Of a DNA stretch of 64,000 nucleotides, positions 34,713 to 44,468 are shown one piece after another (the stretch's first letter is position 1; each line of letters starts with the position of its first letter). Below the pieces are notes generated by a model. It searched no databases. It was given only the letters and a program-made list of their open reading frames with translations, and was not told where the DNA came from. This stretch comes from CAZMSD01 sp964568855 (lineage in GTDB: Bacteria; CAIWAD01). The translations under genes and the position numbers were made by a program. The stretch covers positions 26,902 to 90,901 of the forward strand of contig CAZMSD010000011.1 in the NCBI GenBank assembly GCA_964568855.1, in the 5' to 3' direction.

Positions 34713-35068
34713 AGGGCGTGGACAAGAGAGGCGATTCGGTTGCCGGGGACGCATCCGGGAAGGTGTCGCCCCGGGCGGAACGCCGGCGGGGCAAGGCGCG
34801 GCCCATCGCGTCGGTGTTGAAGAACCTCTTCGATCCAGCCCTGAGTCGTCGAATCAACGACGCGGAGGCGTTGTTGATCTGGGAAGAGGTGGTGGGGGAA
34901 CAGATCGCAGGCGTGAGCCGGGCCGTGGCGCTGGAGAACGGTCGGCTGACGGTGGAGGTGACCCATCCGGTCTGGCGCGTGGAACTGGCTCACCTGAGCG
35001 AGGAGATCATCGGCAGGCTGAACGAGCGCCTGGGCCGCCGGGCGGTGCGCCGGATCCGCTTCGTGTGA
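34709..35068 (+). CDS. dciA: DciA-like protein (DUF721)
   Basis: The 119-residue product begins at ATG 34709 in an ATGA overlap with recF. The region RPIASVLKNLFDPALSRRINDAEALLIWEEVVGEQIAGVSR, continuing to LTVEVTHPVWRVELAHLSEEII, is the DUF721 domain. Members such as DciA load the replicative helicase DnaB in bacteria lacking DnaC/DnaI. Its place between recF and gyrB is the common one. The N-terminal 35 residues are basic and probably disordered. Confidence 0.85.
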   Translation: MKGVDKRGDSVAGDASGKVSPRAERRRGKARPIASVLKNLFDPALSRRINDAEALLIWEEVVGEQIAGVSRAVALENGRLTVEVTHPVWRVELAHLSEEIIGRLNERLGRRAVRRIRFV

Positions 35069-35127
35069 GCGGCAGGCCTTCAGCGAGCGGAATCCACTGC
35101 GCCCGCACGTGAGGAAATAGATACGGG

Positions 35128-37569
35128 ATGCGTATGGAAAAGGTGAAGAAGAAAGCCGTGTCGAAGATCTCAAAGAAAACACGGAAGCCCAAGGACGGCG
35201 AGTACGGCGCCAATTCGATCACGGTGCTCAAGGGCCTGGAAGCCGTGCGCAAGCGTCCGGCCATGTACATCGGCGACGTAGCCTCGCGGGGTCTGCATCA
35301 CCTGGTGAACGAGGTGGTGGACAACTCCGTGGACGAGGCCATGGCCGGCTTCTGCGACAGAATCGTGCTGACCCTGCACGTGGACGGCAGCGTAAGCGTA
35401 CAGGACAACGGCCGCGGCATTCCCACCGGCATGCACGAAACCGAGCAGAAAAGCGCGCTGGAAGTTGTGATGACTCTTCTGCACGCCGGGGGCAAGTTCG
35501 ACAAGGATACCTACAAGGTTTCAGGCGGACTTCACGGCGTGGGCGTCTCGGTGGTCAACGCCCTCTCCAGCCGCTTGCGCGTCGAAGTGCACACCGATGG
35601 CGAAATGCACGTGCAGACCTACCGGCGTGGCGTTCCCGACGGCGCGGTGGAAGTCAAGGGCAAGACGGAGCAGAAGGGCACGCGAACCACCTTCCTGCCG
35701 GACGACGAGATCTTCACCGACGTGGAATTCCACTACGACGTGCTGGCCCAGCGGCTGCGCGAACTGGCCTTCCTCAACAAGGGCCTTGAAATCACCATCA
35801 AGGACGAGCGCGAGAAGGACAAGTCCGACGCCTTCTGCTACAAGGGCGGCCTGAGCTCCTTCGTCGAGTTCCTCGACAGCACGCGCAGCAACCTGCACTC
35901 CAAGCCGGTGTACATCGAGGGCGAGCGCGACGGCGTACCGGTGGAACTGGCGCTGGCCTACAACACCTCCTACCAGGAGAACGTGCTCTCCTTCACCAAC
36001 AACATCAACACCATCGAGGGCGGCACGCACCTGACCGGTTTCCGCAGCGGGCTGACCCGCAGCCTGAACAAGTACGCTTCCGACAACGGCCTTTTCCGCA
36101 AGGACAAGTTCACCCTGTCGGGCAACGACGTGCGCGAGGGGCTGACGGCTGTGATCAGCGTCAAGGTGGCCGAGCCCCAGTTCGAGGGCCAGACCAAGAC
36201 CAAGCTGGGCAACAGCGAGATCAAGAGCATCGCCGAGACGCTGGTCTACGAAAAGCTCAACGATTTCCTGGAGGAAAATCCACGGGTGGCCAAGACCATC
36301 GTGGAGAAATGCATCGCCACCCACCGGGCGCACGACGCGGCGCGGAAAGCGCGGGACCTGGTGCGCCGGAAGAGCGCGCTGGAATCGGGCAGCCTGCCGG
36401 GCAAGCTGGCCGACTGCAGCCTCAAGGATCCCGCCCATTGCGAGCTCTACCTGGTGGAGGGCGATTCAGCGGGCGGCAGCGCCAAGATGGGGCGCGACCG
36501 TCGCTTCCAGGCCATCCTGCCGCTGAAAGGCAAGATCCTCAACGTGGAAAAGGCCCGTATCGACAAGATCCTGGCCAACGACGAGATCAAGACCATGGTG
36601 CAGGCTCTGGGCACCGGGTTTTCCACGGAAGACTTCGATCTCGAGAAGCTGCGCTACCACAAGATCATCATCATGACCGACGCGGACGTGGACGGCTCGC
36701 ACATCCGCACCCTGCTGCTGACCTTCTTCTACCGCTACATGCACGAGCTGATCGCCCAGGGTTTCGTCTACATCGCCCAGCCGCCGCTCTTCAAGCTGGG
36801 CGCGGGCAAGAACGAGACCTACCTGGGCACCGAGGAAGAGCTGCGCAAGATCTACATGGACAACGCCCTCAAGCAGGCCCGGATCTACGTGGGGGAGAAC
36901 CGGCTGAGCCGCGCGGAGGCCATCCGCCTGATCGAACTGGCGCACAGGATGAACCTGGCGCTGGATCGCTTCTACCGCGAGAACCGGCGCTTCCGGCTGA
37001 ACCGGGCCTTCGAGCCTTCGCTGTTCATGGAGAAGACCCACAGGGACTGGCTGGCCTTCTGCAAGCAGCACCGCGGCTACCTCTACAACGGCTTCGGCTT
37101 CGGCGAGGACACCTTCCAGATGGTGACGCGGGAGCAGCCGCACGAACGGAAGCTCTGCGAGCACCTGGAGGTGGACCTGACCGAGTTGCGCGAGTGCAGC
37201 ATCCACGAATTCCACGAGCTGATCAGCCTGGTGGACAAGGTCTTCGCCGTGACGGGCGAATCGGCCACCGCCATCCGGCACGGGGAGCGGGAGGAACTGG
37301 TGCCCAGTCCGCTGGAGATCTACAACGCGGTGATGGCCCACGGGATGAAGGGGATGAGCATACAGCGCTACAAGGGCCTGGGCGAGATGAACCCGGACCA
37401 GCTCTGGGCCACCACCATGGATCCCGATAAGCGGCGCCTGCTGCGGGTGGCCCTGGAGGACGCCGCCGCGGCGGACCGGATCTTTCAGCAGCTGATGGGC
37501 GACGAGGTGGAGCCGCGACGGAAGTTCATCGAAGACAACGCCAAGTACGTAAAGAACCTGGACATCTGA
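35128..37569 (+). CDS. gyrB: DNA gyrase subunit B
   Basis: The 813-residue product has the GHKL ATPase domain (AVRKRPAMYIGD; EVVDNSVDEAMAG; GGLHGVGVSVVNALS) and the transducer domain. The TOPRIM domain shows ELYLVEGDSAGGSAK and TDADVDGSHIRTLLLTFFYR. The C-terminal tail has IQRYKGLGEMNPDQLW. A TOPRIM insert of about 150 residues (AHRMNLALDRFYRENRRF and following) is present, as in GyrB of many Gram-negatives. A basic N-terminal extension of about 25 residues precedes the conserved start. ATG 35128 or ATG 35134 may be used. gyrA follows after one base. Confidence 0.97.
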   Translation: MRMEKVKKKAVSKISKKTRKPKDGEYGANSITVLKGLEAVRKRPAMYIGDVASRGLHHLVNEVVDNSVDEAMAGFCDRIVLTLHVDGSVSVQDNGRGIPTGMHETEQKSALEVVMTLLHAGGKFDKDTYKVSGGLHGVGVSVVNALSSRLRVEVHTDGEMHVQTYRRGVPDGAVEVKGKTEQKGTRTTFLPDDEIFTDVEFHYDVLAQRLRELAFLNKGLEITIKDEREKDKSDAFCYKGGLSSFVEFLDSTRSNLHSKPVYIEGERDGVPVELALAYNTSYQENVLSFTNNINTIEGGTHLTGFRSGLTRSLNKYASDNGLFRKDKFTLSGNDVREGLTAVISVKVAEPQFEGQTKTKLGNSEIKSIAETLVYEKLNDFLEENPRVAKTIVEKCIATHRAHDAARKARDLVRRKSALESGSLPGKLADCSLKDPAHCELYLVEGDSAGGSAKMGRDRRFQAILPLKGKILNVEKARIDKILANDEIKTMVQALGTGFSTEDFDLEKLRYHKIIIMTDADVDGSHIRTLLLTFFYRYMHELIAQGFVYIAQPPLFKLGAGKNETYLGTEEELRKIYMDNALKQARIYVGENRLSRAEAIRLIELAHRMNLALDRFYRENRRFRLNRAFEPSLFMEKTHRDWLAFCKQHRGYLYNGFGFGEDTFQMVTREQPHERKLCEHLEVDLTELRECSIHEFHELISLVDKVFAVTGESATAIRHGEREELVPSPLEIYNAVMAHGMKGMSIQRYKGLGEMNPDQLWATTMDPDKRRLLRVALEDAAAADRIFQQLMGDEVEPRRKFIEDNAKYVKNLDI

Positions 37570-37570
37570 T

Positions 37571-40213
37571 ATGATCGGTGAGGGACAGCAGATCGTCAAC
37601 GTGAACATCGAAGAGGAGATGAAGAACTCCTACATGGATTACTCCATGTCGGTGATCGTTCAGCGCGCCTTGCCCGATGTTCGCGACGGCCTCAAGCCGG
37701 TGCACCGCCGGATCCTGTTCGGCATGAACGAGCTGGGCTTCGCCTCGGGCAAGCCCTTCAAGAAGTGCGCCCGCATCGTGGGCGAGGTGATGGGCAAGTA
37801 TCACCCCCACGGCGACAACGCCATCTACGATACGCTGGTGCGCATGGTGCAGGATTTCAGCCTGCGCTATCCCATGGTGGACGGCCAGGGCAATTTCGGC
37901 TCGGTGGACGGCGACGGCGCGGCGGCCATGCGCTACACCGAGGCGCGCCTGGACCGGGTGGCCGAGGAAGTGCTCGAGGATATCGACAAGAGCACCGTGG
38001 ACTTCGTCCCCAACTACGACGGCTCCCTCAACGAGCCCACCGTGCTGCCCTCCAAGCTGCCCAACCTGCTGATTAACGGCTCGGCGGGCATTGCCGTGGG
38101 CATGGCCACCAACTTCCCGCCGCACAACCTGAGCGAGGCCGTAGACGGCATCAAGGCCCTGCTGGACGATCCGAACCTGGGCGTGGACGATCTCTGCCGC
38201 CACGTCAAGGGCCCTGATTTCCCGACAGGAGCCTTCATCTACGGGGTTCAGGGCATCCGGGACGCCTACCGCACGGGCCGGGGCCGGGTGGTGATCCGCG
38301 CCAGGGCCAGCATCGAGACCGGACGCGCGGGCAAGGACAGCATCGTGGTCACCGAGATTCCCTACCAGGTCAACAAGACGCGCCTGATCGAGAAGATCGT
38401 CAGCCTGGTGCGGGACAAGAAGATCACGGGGATCTCGGACATCCGCGACGAGAGCGACCGCGACGGCATGCGCCTGGTGATCGAGCTCAAGCGCGACGCC
38501 GTGGGCAAGGTGGTGCTCAACCAGCTCTTCAAGCACAGCCAGATGCAGGTGACCTTCGGCGTGATCATGCTGGCGCTGGTCAAGGGCCAGCCCCGCGTGC
38601 TCAACCTGAAGCAGGTGATGGAGCAGTACATCCATCACCGGCTGGAAGTGGTGGTGCGCCGCACGCGCTACGAGCTGGACAAGGCCGAGCGCCGGGCGCA
38701 CATCCTGGAAGGCCTCAGGATCGCGCTGGACAACATCGACGAGGTGGTGGCGCTGATCAAGGCCAGCCGCACGCCGGACGAGGCCCGCGCGGGCCTGATG
38801 GAGCGATTCGAGCTGACGGAGATCCAGGCCAGGGCCATCCTGGACATGCGCCTGCAGCGGCTGACCGGGCTGGAGCGGGACAAGCTGGAACAGGAGCTGA
38901 AGGGCCTGCGCGAGCTGATCTTCGAGCTGAAGGGCGTGCTGGCCGACGAAGGCAAGCAGCGGGAGATCATCAAGGAGGAACTGGAGGACCTGCGCGGGCG
39001 CTACGGCGATTCACGCCGCACGGAGATCATTCCCGACGAGGAAGAATTCACCGTCGAGGACATGATCGCCGAGGAAAACGTGGTGGTCACCATTTCCAAC
39101 GACGGCTTCATCAAGCGCTATCCCGTATCGGGCTTCCGCAAGCAGAACCGCGGCGGGCGCGGGATCACCGGGGCTTCCACCCGTGAAGCGGACCACATCG
39201 AGCACCTCTACATCGCCTCGACGCACAACTACATGCTCTTCTTCACGGAGGACGGGCACTGCTACTGGCTCAAGGTGCACGAGGTGCCGCAGGCCGGGCG
39301 GGCCTCCAAGGGGCGGGCCATCGTCAACCTGCTCGAGAAACCCAGCGACCGCAAGATCGCGGCGGTGATCAACGTCAAGAACTTCGATCCCGAGTATCAC
39401 ATCATCATGGCCACCGAGAAGGGCGTGGTCAAGAAGACCAGCCTGGAGGCCTTCAGCAGGCCGCGGCGGGCGGGCCTCAACGCCATCGAGATCCGCGAGG
39501 GCGACCGCCTGATGGACTGCAAACTCACCGACGGCAGCCACGAGATCCTGCTGGGCACCGACGAGGGCAAGGCGATCCGATTCCACGAGCGCGAGGCGCG
39601 GCCCATGGGACGCGTGGCGGCCGGCGTGAAAGGCATCACGCTGCCCGGGGGGGTGCACGTGGTGGGCCTGGTGGCCACGGCCAAGCCGGAGGCCCAGATC
39701 CTGGTGGTTACCGAGAGCGGCATGGGCAAGCGCAGCCGCCTGCAGGAATACCGCGTGACACGTCGCGGGGGCAAGGGCATCATGACCGTCAAGGTCACGG
39801 AGCGCACCGGCCGCATGCTGACCATGATGGAAGTCACCGACGAGCACGACCTGATGATCATCACCCAGCGCGGTGTGATGATCCGCCAGCCGGTGGGCCA
39901 GATCCGCGTGATCGGCAGGGCGACCCAGGGCGTGCGCCTGATCCGCCTGGACGAAGGGGACCGCATCGGCAGCGTGGACAAGGTGATCGCCGATTCCAGC
40001 AAGGAGAAGCTGGGGATGGCCGCGGGCGCAGCCGCGGGCGCAGCCAACGGCGGCCCCAACGGCACTCCCGGCGGTGAAAACGCCGGCGCCGATGAGGGCG
40101 GCAACGGCGGCGGTGAGGGCGCGAGCGAACTTGACGCGCTGACGGGCTCTCCCGGCCAGGAATCGGCCGGCGATCTCGAGGAGCCGCCGGATAACGGCTC
40201 AGGAACGGAGTGA
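37571..40213 (+). CDS. gyrA: DNA gyrase subunit A
   Basis: The 880-residue product has the breakage-reunion domain with active-site Tyr122 in AAMRYTEAR, followed by a coiled-coil gate. Six beta-pinwheel blades follow; the GyrA box-like segment is KQNRGGRGITGAS. The last 60 residues are a Gly/Ala/Asn/Glu low-complexity tail. The residue aligned with E. coli Ser83 is Asn83 (HGDNAIYD), a position tied to quinolone binding. It starts one base after the gyrB stop, so both are translated from one message. Confidence 0.97.
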   Translation: MIGEGQQIVNVNIEEEMKNSYMDYSMSVIVQRALPDVRDGLKPVHRRILFGMNELGFASGKPFKKCARIVGEVMGKYHPHGDNAIYDTLVRMVQDFSLRYPMVDGQGNFGSVDGDGAAAMRYTEARLDRVAEEVLEDIDKSTVDFVPNYDGSLNEPTVLPSKLPNLLINGSAGIAVGMATNFPPHNLSEAVDGIKALLDDPNLGVDDLCRHVKGPDFPTGAFIYGVQGIRDAYRTGRGRVVIRARASIETGRAGKDSIVVTEIPYQVNKTRLIEKIVSLVRDKKITGISDIRDESDRDGMRLVIELKRDAVGKVVLNQLFKHSQMQVTFGVIMLALVKGQPRVLNLKQVMEQYIHHRLEVVVRRTRYELDKAERRAHILEGLRIALDNIDEVVALIKASRTPDEARAGLMERFELTEIQARAILDMRLQRLTGLERDKLEQELKGLRELIFELKGVLADEGKQREIIKEELEDLRGRYGDSRRTEIIPDEEEFTVEDMIAEENVVVTISNDGFIKRYPVSGFRKQNRGGRGITGASTREADHIEHLYIASTHNYMLFFTEDGHCYWLKVHEVPQAGRASKGRAIVNLLEKPSDRKIAAVINVKNFDPEYHIIMATEKGVVKKTSLEAFSRPRRAGLNAIEIREGDRLMDCKLTDGSHEILLGTDEGKAIRFHEREARPMGRVAAGVKGITLPGGVHVVGLVATAKPEAQILVVTESGMGKRSRLQEYRVTRRGGKGIMTVKVTERTGRMLTMMEVTDEHDLMIITQRGVMIRQPVGQIRVIGRATQGVRLIRLDEGDRIGSVDKVIADSSKEKLGMAAGAAAGAANGGPNGTPGGENAGADEGGNGGGEGASELDALTGSPGQESAGDLEEPPDNGSGTE

Positions 40214-40457
40214 GGGTTGACGACACCCGGCCTTGGCTTTGAGTCGGGGCGCTGATTATACTCACAGATCATTTTGTATAACAACAACCACAAGAGGGGT
40301 AGACAGGTATAATAACGGATGCCAGGCCGGAGCGCCGGGGCGGCTGTGCTTCAGGTTGCGGTCAACAGGATTATGTTGTCTTGATACCCGGAATTAATTA
40401 TACTTTTCTGTGGTTATGTATAATAACACGGTCTATTGCAGAAGCCAGGTATAATAA
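40214..40457 (+). promoter_or_regulatory. Cluster of six GTATAAT-type repeats upstream of the Fic gene
   Basis: The core GTATAAT or its reverse occurs at 40255, 40277 (as GTATAAC), 40308, 40397, 40419 and 40450. Three copies read GTATAATAA. The last copy ends two bases before the Fic start codon, so it cannot act as an ordinary -10 for that start. A set of operator sites for an autoregulator is more likely. Confidence 0.6.
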
Positions 40458-41612
40458 GTGAATCCGCTTGATTTTACAGGAATTACGAGAGGACAACTCG
40501 TTAAGAGCGCCCAAGGTTTTTGGGCGTTTGTCCCATTCCCCCTTCCACCAGAACTCGATTTCGAACTGGCTTTGGTGAACTCTCTGTCTGAGGCGGATAG
40601 AGCACTAAGTGAACTTGCGGGCTTAGCGCGAAATCTGCCGAACCCCCACTTACTCATCGGACCTTTTGCACGACGCGAGGCAGTATTGTCCAGTAGAATC
40701 GAGGGCACGCAAGCTTCGCTTTCGGATCTTTTATTCTTTGAAGCGGCCGACTTGCGCGCGCGAGAAGTTCCGGATGTTCGCGAGGTTGCTAACTACGTTC
40801 GTGCGCTGGAATATGGTCTAGAAAGGTTTAAAGAGCTTCCCTTGAGTCTCCGCCTGATACGGGAGATTCACGAAATCCTGATGCAGGGAGTACGAGGCGA
40901 AAGCCAGACACCAGGTGAGTTTCGCAAGTCGCAAAACTGGATTGGTCCACCCGGATGTACGCTGATAGACGCCTCCTATGTGCCGCCGCCAGTGGAGCAA
41001 ATGACAGTGGCTCTTGATGCATTTGAGAAGTACCTCCATGCTCCGACTCAGATTCCGCCGCTGATCCGAATGGCATTGATCCATTACCAGTTTGAGGCTA
41101 TCCATCCTTTCCTTGATGGAAATGGACGCGTGGGACGATTGCTGATTTCACTCCTACTCTGTGCAAATGAACTCCTTCCGCAACCGCTGCTATACTTGAG
41201 CGCCTACTTCGAAAGACACCGCGAATCGTATTACAGGCACTTACTGAATGTCAGTCAAGTCGGCCGCTGGAATCAGTGGATAGTGTTCTTCCTGGAGGCC
41301 GTGTCCACACAGGCTAAGGACGCCGTTAGCCGTTCGGGCAGGCTGTTGGATCTTTGGAACAACTACCGGAACCGAATGCAGGAAGCGCGATCTTCAGCGT
41401 TGCTCTTACAAGTGATAGACGAGCTCTTCAGGAGTCCTGTTCTTACGAACCAATTGGTATCCGAACGGCTGAGTGTCACACCGCGGTCGACGCAGCTGCA
41501 CATAGAAAGACTCATCGCCGAAGGGATCCTGCACGAAGCCACCGGCAGGAAGAGAAATCGAGTCTACGTCGCGAACGAAGTTCTGTCAGCAATCGAGGAT
41601 TCCGAACCGTAG
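40458..41612 (+). CDS. Fic-domain AMPylase with C-terminal winged helix
   Basis: The 384-residue product starts at GTG 40458. An N-terminal inhibitory helix motif SSRIEGT (class II Fic) precedes the Fic core, whose catalytic loop HPFLDGNGRVGR is fully intact. A C-terminal winged-helix segment (LTNQLVSERLSVTPRSTQ) suggests DNA binding. Such proteins transfer AMP from ATP to Ser, Thr or Tyr hydroxyls of target proteins and keep themselves in check through the inhibitory Glu. Codon use is less GC-biased than in the gyrase genes, which hints at transfer. The repeats upstream may be its operator. Confidence 0.88.
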   Translation: MNPLDFTGITRGQLVKSAQGFWAFVPFPLPPELDFELALVNSLSEADRALSELAGLARNLPNPHLLIGPFARREAVLSSRIEGTQASLSDLLFFEAADLRAREVPDVREVANYVRALEYGLERFKELPLSLRLIREIHEILMQGVRGESQTPGEFRKSQNWIGPPGCTLIDASYVPPPVEQMTVALDAFEKYLHAPTQIPPLIRMALIHYQFEAIHPFLDGNGRVGRLLISLLLCANELLPQPLLYLSAYFERHRESYYRHLLNVSQVGRWNQWIVFFLEAVSTQAKDAVSRSGRLLDLWNNYRNRMQEARSSALLLQVIDELFRSPVLTNQLVSERLSVTPRSTQLHIERLIAEGILHEATGRKRNRVYVANEVLSAIEDSEP

Positions 41613-41636
41613 TATGGATCGCCTACGGTCCGTGTC

Positions 41637-43145
41637 TCACTCCCCCTCCGGTCCCGGTTCGATCTCGAAGCGCAAGATTGCGGGATTCGACTCGAAGAAG
41701 GAATACTGCGAGTAACGCTTCAGCCAGGATCCGATCACCACGTCCGCGCCCGGACCCCAATTGTCGTCATCGTACGCGATTCCCCCGTCGTAGTCGCTCA
41801 ACATGATGAAGAGGTACTCGCGGCTCCCGACATCGTTGGAACCCGGGTTCCAGGTCAGATCGGGCGGTTGCTCGTTGTTGTCCTCGGTAAAACAGATGTT
41901 AAGACGCCGGGGATTGTCGGAATCGCTGATGTCATAGGCATGACCTGGAAATAGCCCCGGACCGCTGTATTCATAGCCCAGGTCGCGGCGGTAGACGGCG
42001 CAGTCGCTGGCTAGAGTGGAATCGATGAGGATCTCGACGGAGACGTATTCGTCTTCGCTCAGCGTGGACCCGTAGTAGTTCATACCATAATCCGTACTGT
42101 GATAGAAGCATTGACCTCCCCAGTCGACGCCCCGCAGCCACCTCGGATCGCCTTCCCATTCCCAGACCAGGCGTGGATAGCCCGCCAGGAAAGCCCCTAT
42201 CGAAGACCACGGCCCCGCATATTCTATTTCGTCGCCGACGCGGACACGCCAGTAGTACCAGCCGTTGCTGGCGTATGAAAAGTCGTTCTGCGCAAGGTCT
42301 ATCGTCAGCGTGTCTTCAGCCGTGGACTGGGAAAACCAGGGATCGGAAAAGTCGCCGGTCTTGGATACCGCCACGTCGTATTGCGCGCCGTAGGGTACTG
42401 TGGACCAATTCAGTGTAACCAGGTAGGTGGAGTCGGAAAACTCGGTCAAGTACTCCGGCTCCAGCAGCTCGGGCACCGCGTGACCCAGCCGGCACCGGCG
42501 AATCTCGCTCCAGCTGCCCGGCAAGCCGGCTTCGTTTTTCCCTCGGACCCGCCAGTTGTAGAGATTGTCCGGAAGTATCGGAGTAGTGAAGGTTGTTGAA
42601 TCCGCCTCGTCGGTGTAAGACAAAACCAGGAATTCATTGTCTTCGGCCAGCTGCAGCTCGTAGGACGCGGCGCCGGTCACGGACGTCCATTCCAGGGCGA
42701 TCGTGTGCTGCTGCGGCATGATCGCACCGTCCTCCGGGGCGACCAGGGAAGGCGCCAACCAGGCGGTGGAATCGACGGTCACCGTGACCGTTGAGGACTG
42801 ACCCTGGTTGCCGGCCCTGTCCGTGGCCCGGGCCTGGATCGTGTGCGACGTTTCGGGCGAGTAGAAACTCACATCCCAGTGAGTCTCCCAGGGCTCGCTC
42901 AGGTCCCTGTCCAGGAGCGCTCCGTCCACCAGGACCTCTACCAGCTGGATCGCCGATTCGTCCTCCACCGACACGGTGATTGTGACCGGGCCGTCGAGCA
43001 CGGCGCCGTTCGCCGGGGACGTGATCCTCACCTCGGGCGCAGTTTCGTCGACCGTGGGGGAGGTGCTGGTCTTCTCGCAGGCCGTGAACAGGATTCCCTG
43101 TATCACCGCCGCGAGCAGTCCTGGAAACCAAGGTGCGTGTTTCAT
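41637..43145 (-). CDS. Lipoprotein with Ig-like and Fn3 domains
   Basis: I place the start at ATG 43145, which has GGGAGG upstream and gives a signal peptide with lipobox LFTAC; the frame is open to 43208. The product is 502 residues. A bacterial Ig-like domain (APEVRITSPANGAVLDGPVTI) is followed by two Fn3-like modules of the PxLLxPxxG type (APSLVAPEDGAIMPQQHTIALEW; VPELLEPEYLTEF). A C-terminal region of about 170 residues (VSVEILIDSTLASDCAVYRRD) has no known family. It is probably a surface-anchored binding protein. Confidence 0.72.
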   Translation of the reverse strand: MKHAPWFPGLLAAVIQGILFTACEKTSTSPTVDETAPEVRITSPANGAVLDGPVTITVSVEDESAIQLVEVLVDGALLDRDLSEPWETHWDVSFYSPETSHTIQARATDRAGNQGQSSTVTVTVDSTAWLAPSLVAPEDGAIMPQQHTIALEWTSVTGAASYELQLAEDNEFLVLSYTDEADSTTFTTPILPDNLYNWRVRGKNEAGLPGSWSEIRRCRLGHAVPELLEPEYLTEFSDSTYLVTLNWSTVPYGAQYDVAVSKTGDFSDPWFSQSTAEDTLTIDLAQNDFSYASNGWYYWRVRVGDEIEYAGPWSSIGAFLAGYPRLVWEWEGDPRWLRGVDWGGQCFYHSTDYGMNYYGSTLSEDEYVSVEILIDSTLASDCAVYRRDLGYEYSGPGLFPGHAYDISDSDNPRRLNICFTEDNNEQPPDLTWNPGSNDVGSREYLFIMLSDYDGGIAYDDDNWGPGADVVIGSWLKRYSQYSFFESNPAILRFEIEPGPEGE

Positions 43146-43318
43146 GACGGCCTCCCGAGTGGGATACTGGTGCAGCGTACAGGGAGAATATACGGAAGCC
43201 GACGGCATGGTCGGAAAGTGTTCGGTATGCGGAAAACCTTCCGATAAGCGGTGAAGCGGTACGAGTCAGGGAGACAAAGTTGTTAACGGCTGAAATGACT
43301 GTTGCGGTGCGCCGATGG

Positions 43319-44316
43319 CTACACCTTGATCCCCGTCGAATAAGTGCTGATTCTCAATGAGTGTCCATCGATTTCTAGAACCGCGCAACCAACATCCGCG
43401 TCGGGCAGATTGAGATTGTACATTTCGCTGTACCAGCGCGGCACGGGTTCCCGCCTGCCGCCGGGAATGGATTCCTTCGGCAAGGTTTCAAGCCGCTCCA
43501 TGAATGTCGTGACTTCTGGCCGGCGGTCGGTGTCGACTTCCTCCAGCAATCCCCTTACTTCGGCCAGCAGGTTGGAGATCCGGTGCTCAGACGCCTCAGG
43601 CTCCATCACGGAAGAATCATTCCAGGCCATGCAGAAGGGCTGGCCCATGTGCCCGCTCAGGATCAGGTTTGCCCGAGTGTGGATGCCGATCAGGCTGATC
43701 AGTGCTTCCTTCCCTGGACTCACGTGACTGACCAGGATCCTGACCTCATCCTTCCCGCGGCGTTCTGTAACGAGGTCCATCAACTCCATGTACTGGTAGA
43801 GAGTGCTCCAGACCCTTCCACCCCCTCCCGCTACCGGTTGATGAAACAATTTGGATCCCGGCAGTAGATTGCCGCCCAGGCCGAAGACATGCAGGCGGCC
43901 GATGTGATACTCCGCCTTCTCATGCAGCAGGCGGAGGTTGGGAACCGAAAGACGGCCATCATGCAGCTCCGTGACCACGTGGTGATCCTCGTGGTTGCCC
44001 CAGACCGCGTACACGGGAACTTCGAAAGTCAAATTTCCGAGATGAACTCCGGAAACTGCCCCAGCAGCCGCTCGCTCGCGATCACCTCGATCACCTCTTC
44101 GCGGCTGGTTTTCAGCAGTCGACGACCCTCTTTCCTGGGCAGGTGCGAATGAAGTACTCGCAGGCCCAGCTCTCGATTGCTGAGACGATCAGGGCTCTCC
44201 AGGTCGTAGAAACCGAAATCGCCAGCGTGGATCACGGCCTCCGCGCCCGTTTCGTTCGCCAGACGGTTGATCTGTTCCAGCTCTCCGTGCGTATCGGAAA
44301 TACACAGGACTCTCAT
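43319..44316 (-). pseudogene. Metallophosphoesterase split by a frameshift
   Basis: Two frames together encode one calcineurin-like phosphoesterase. The first (44029-44316) has motif I SDTHGE and motif II HAGDFGFYD. The second (43319-44032) continues with VYAVWGNHEDHH, then HVSPGKEAL and SGHMGQP. The break is at about 44030, where the first frame stops at TGA within GAAATTTGACT and the second is in the -1 frame. A one-base error in the AAATTT run, a real mutation or coupled translation of two halves are all possible. Such enzymes hydrolyse phosphodiesters or phosphomonoesters. It is divergent from an RNA ligase gene, and a sigma-54 promoter precedes it. Confidence 0.8.
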
Positions 44317-44412
44317 TGTTTCTTCCCTATTTCACGAGCGCCTGCCACTTTAGGCGCTGCGCCGCTTCCGTGGGCCATCGATACTCAAGCATGCAGCTCA
44401 GAATTACCGTTT

Positions 44413-44428
44413 CGCAACAGCCGTGCCA
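44413..44428 (-). promoter_or_regulatory. Sigma-54 promoter of the metallophosphoesterase gene
   Basis: On the minus strand TGGCACGGCTGTTGCG matches the consensus TGGCACG-N4-TTGCW at all but the last position, with GG and GC ten bases apart. The transcript would start near 44403, about 87 bases before the ATG. Confidence 0.8.
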
Positions 44429-44452
44429 AACGCCGGTGCTACTGAATGCAAC

Positions 44453-44468
44453 AGGCATGCAGCTTGCT
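44453..44468 (+). promoter_or_regulatory. Sigma-54 promoter of the RtcB-like gene
   Basis: AGGCATGCAGCTTGCT has GG and GC separated by ten bases and a consensus -12 TTGCT. It lies back to back with the promoter of the metallophosphoesterase. Transcription would start near 44479, 45 bases before the RtcB ATG. Confidence 0.75.

Noticed and set aside
36466..38701. Long minus-strand frames opposite gyrB and gyrA
   Set aside because: Shadows of highly conserved gyrase codons in GC-rich DNA.
40450..40455. TATAAT as a -10 promoter element for the Fic gene
   Set aside because: It ends two bases before the GTG start, too close for a transcript that would include that start. It fits better as one of six operator-like repeats.
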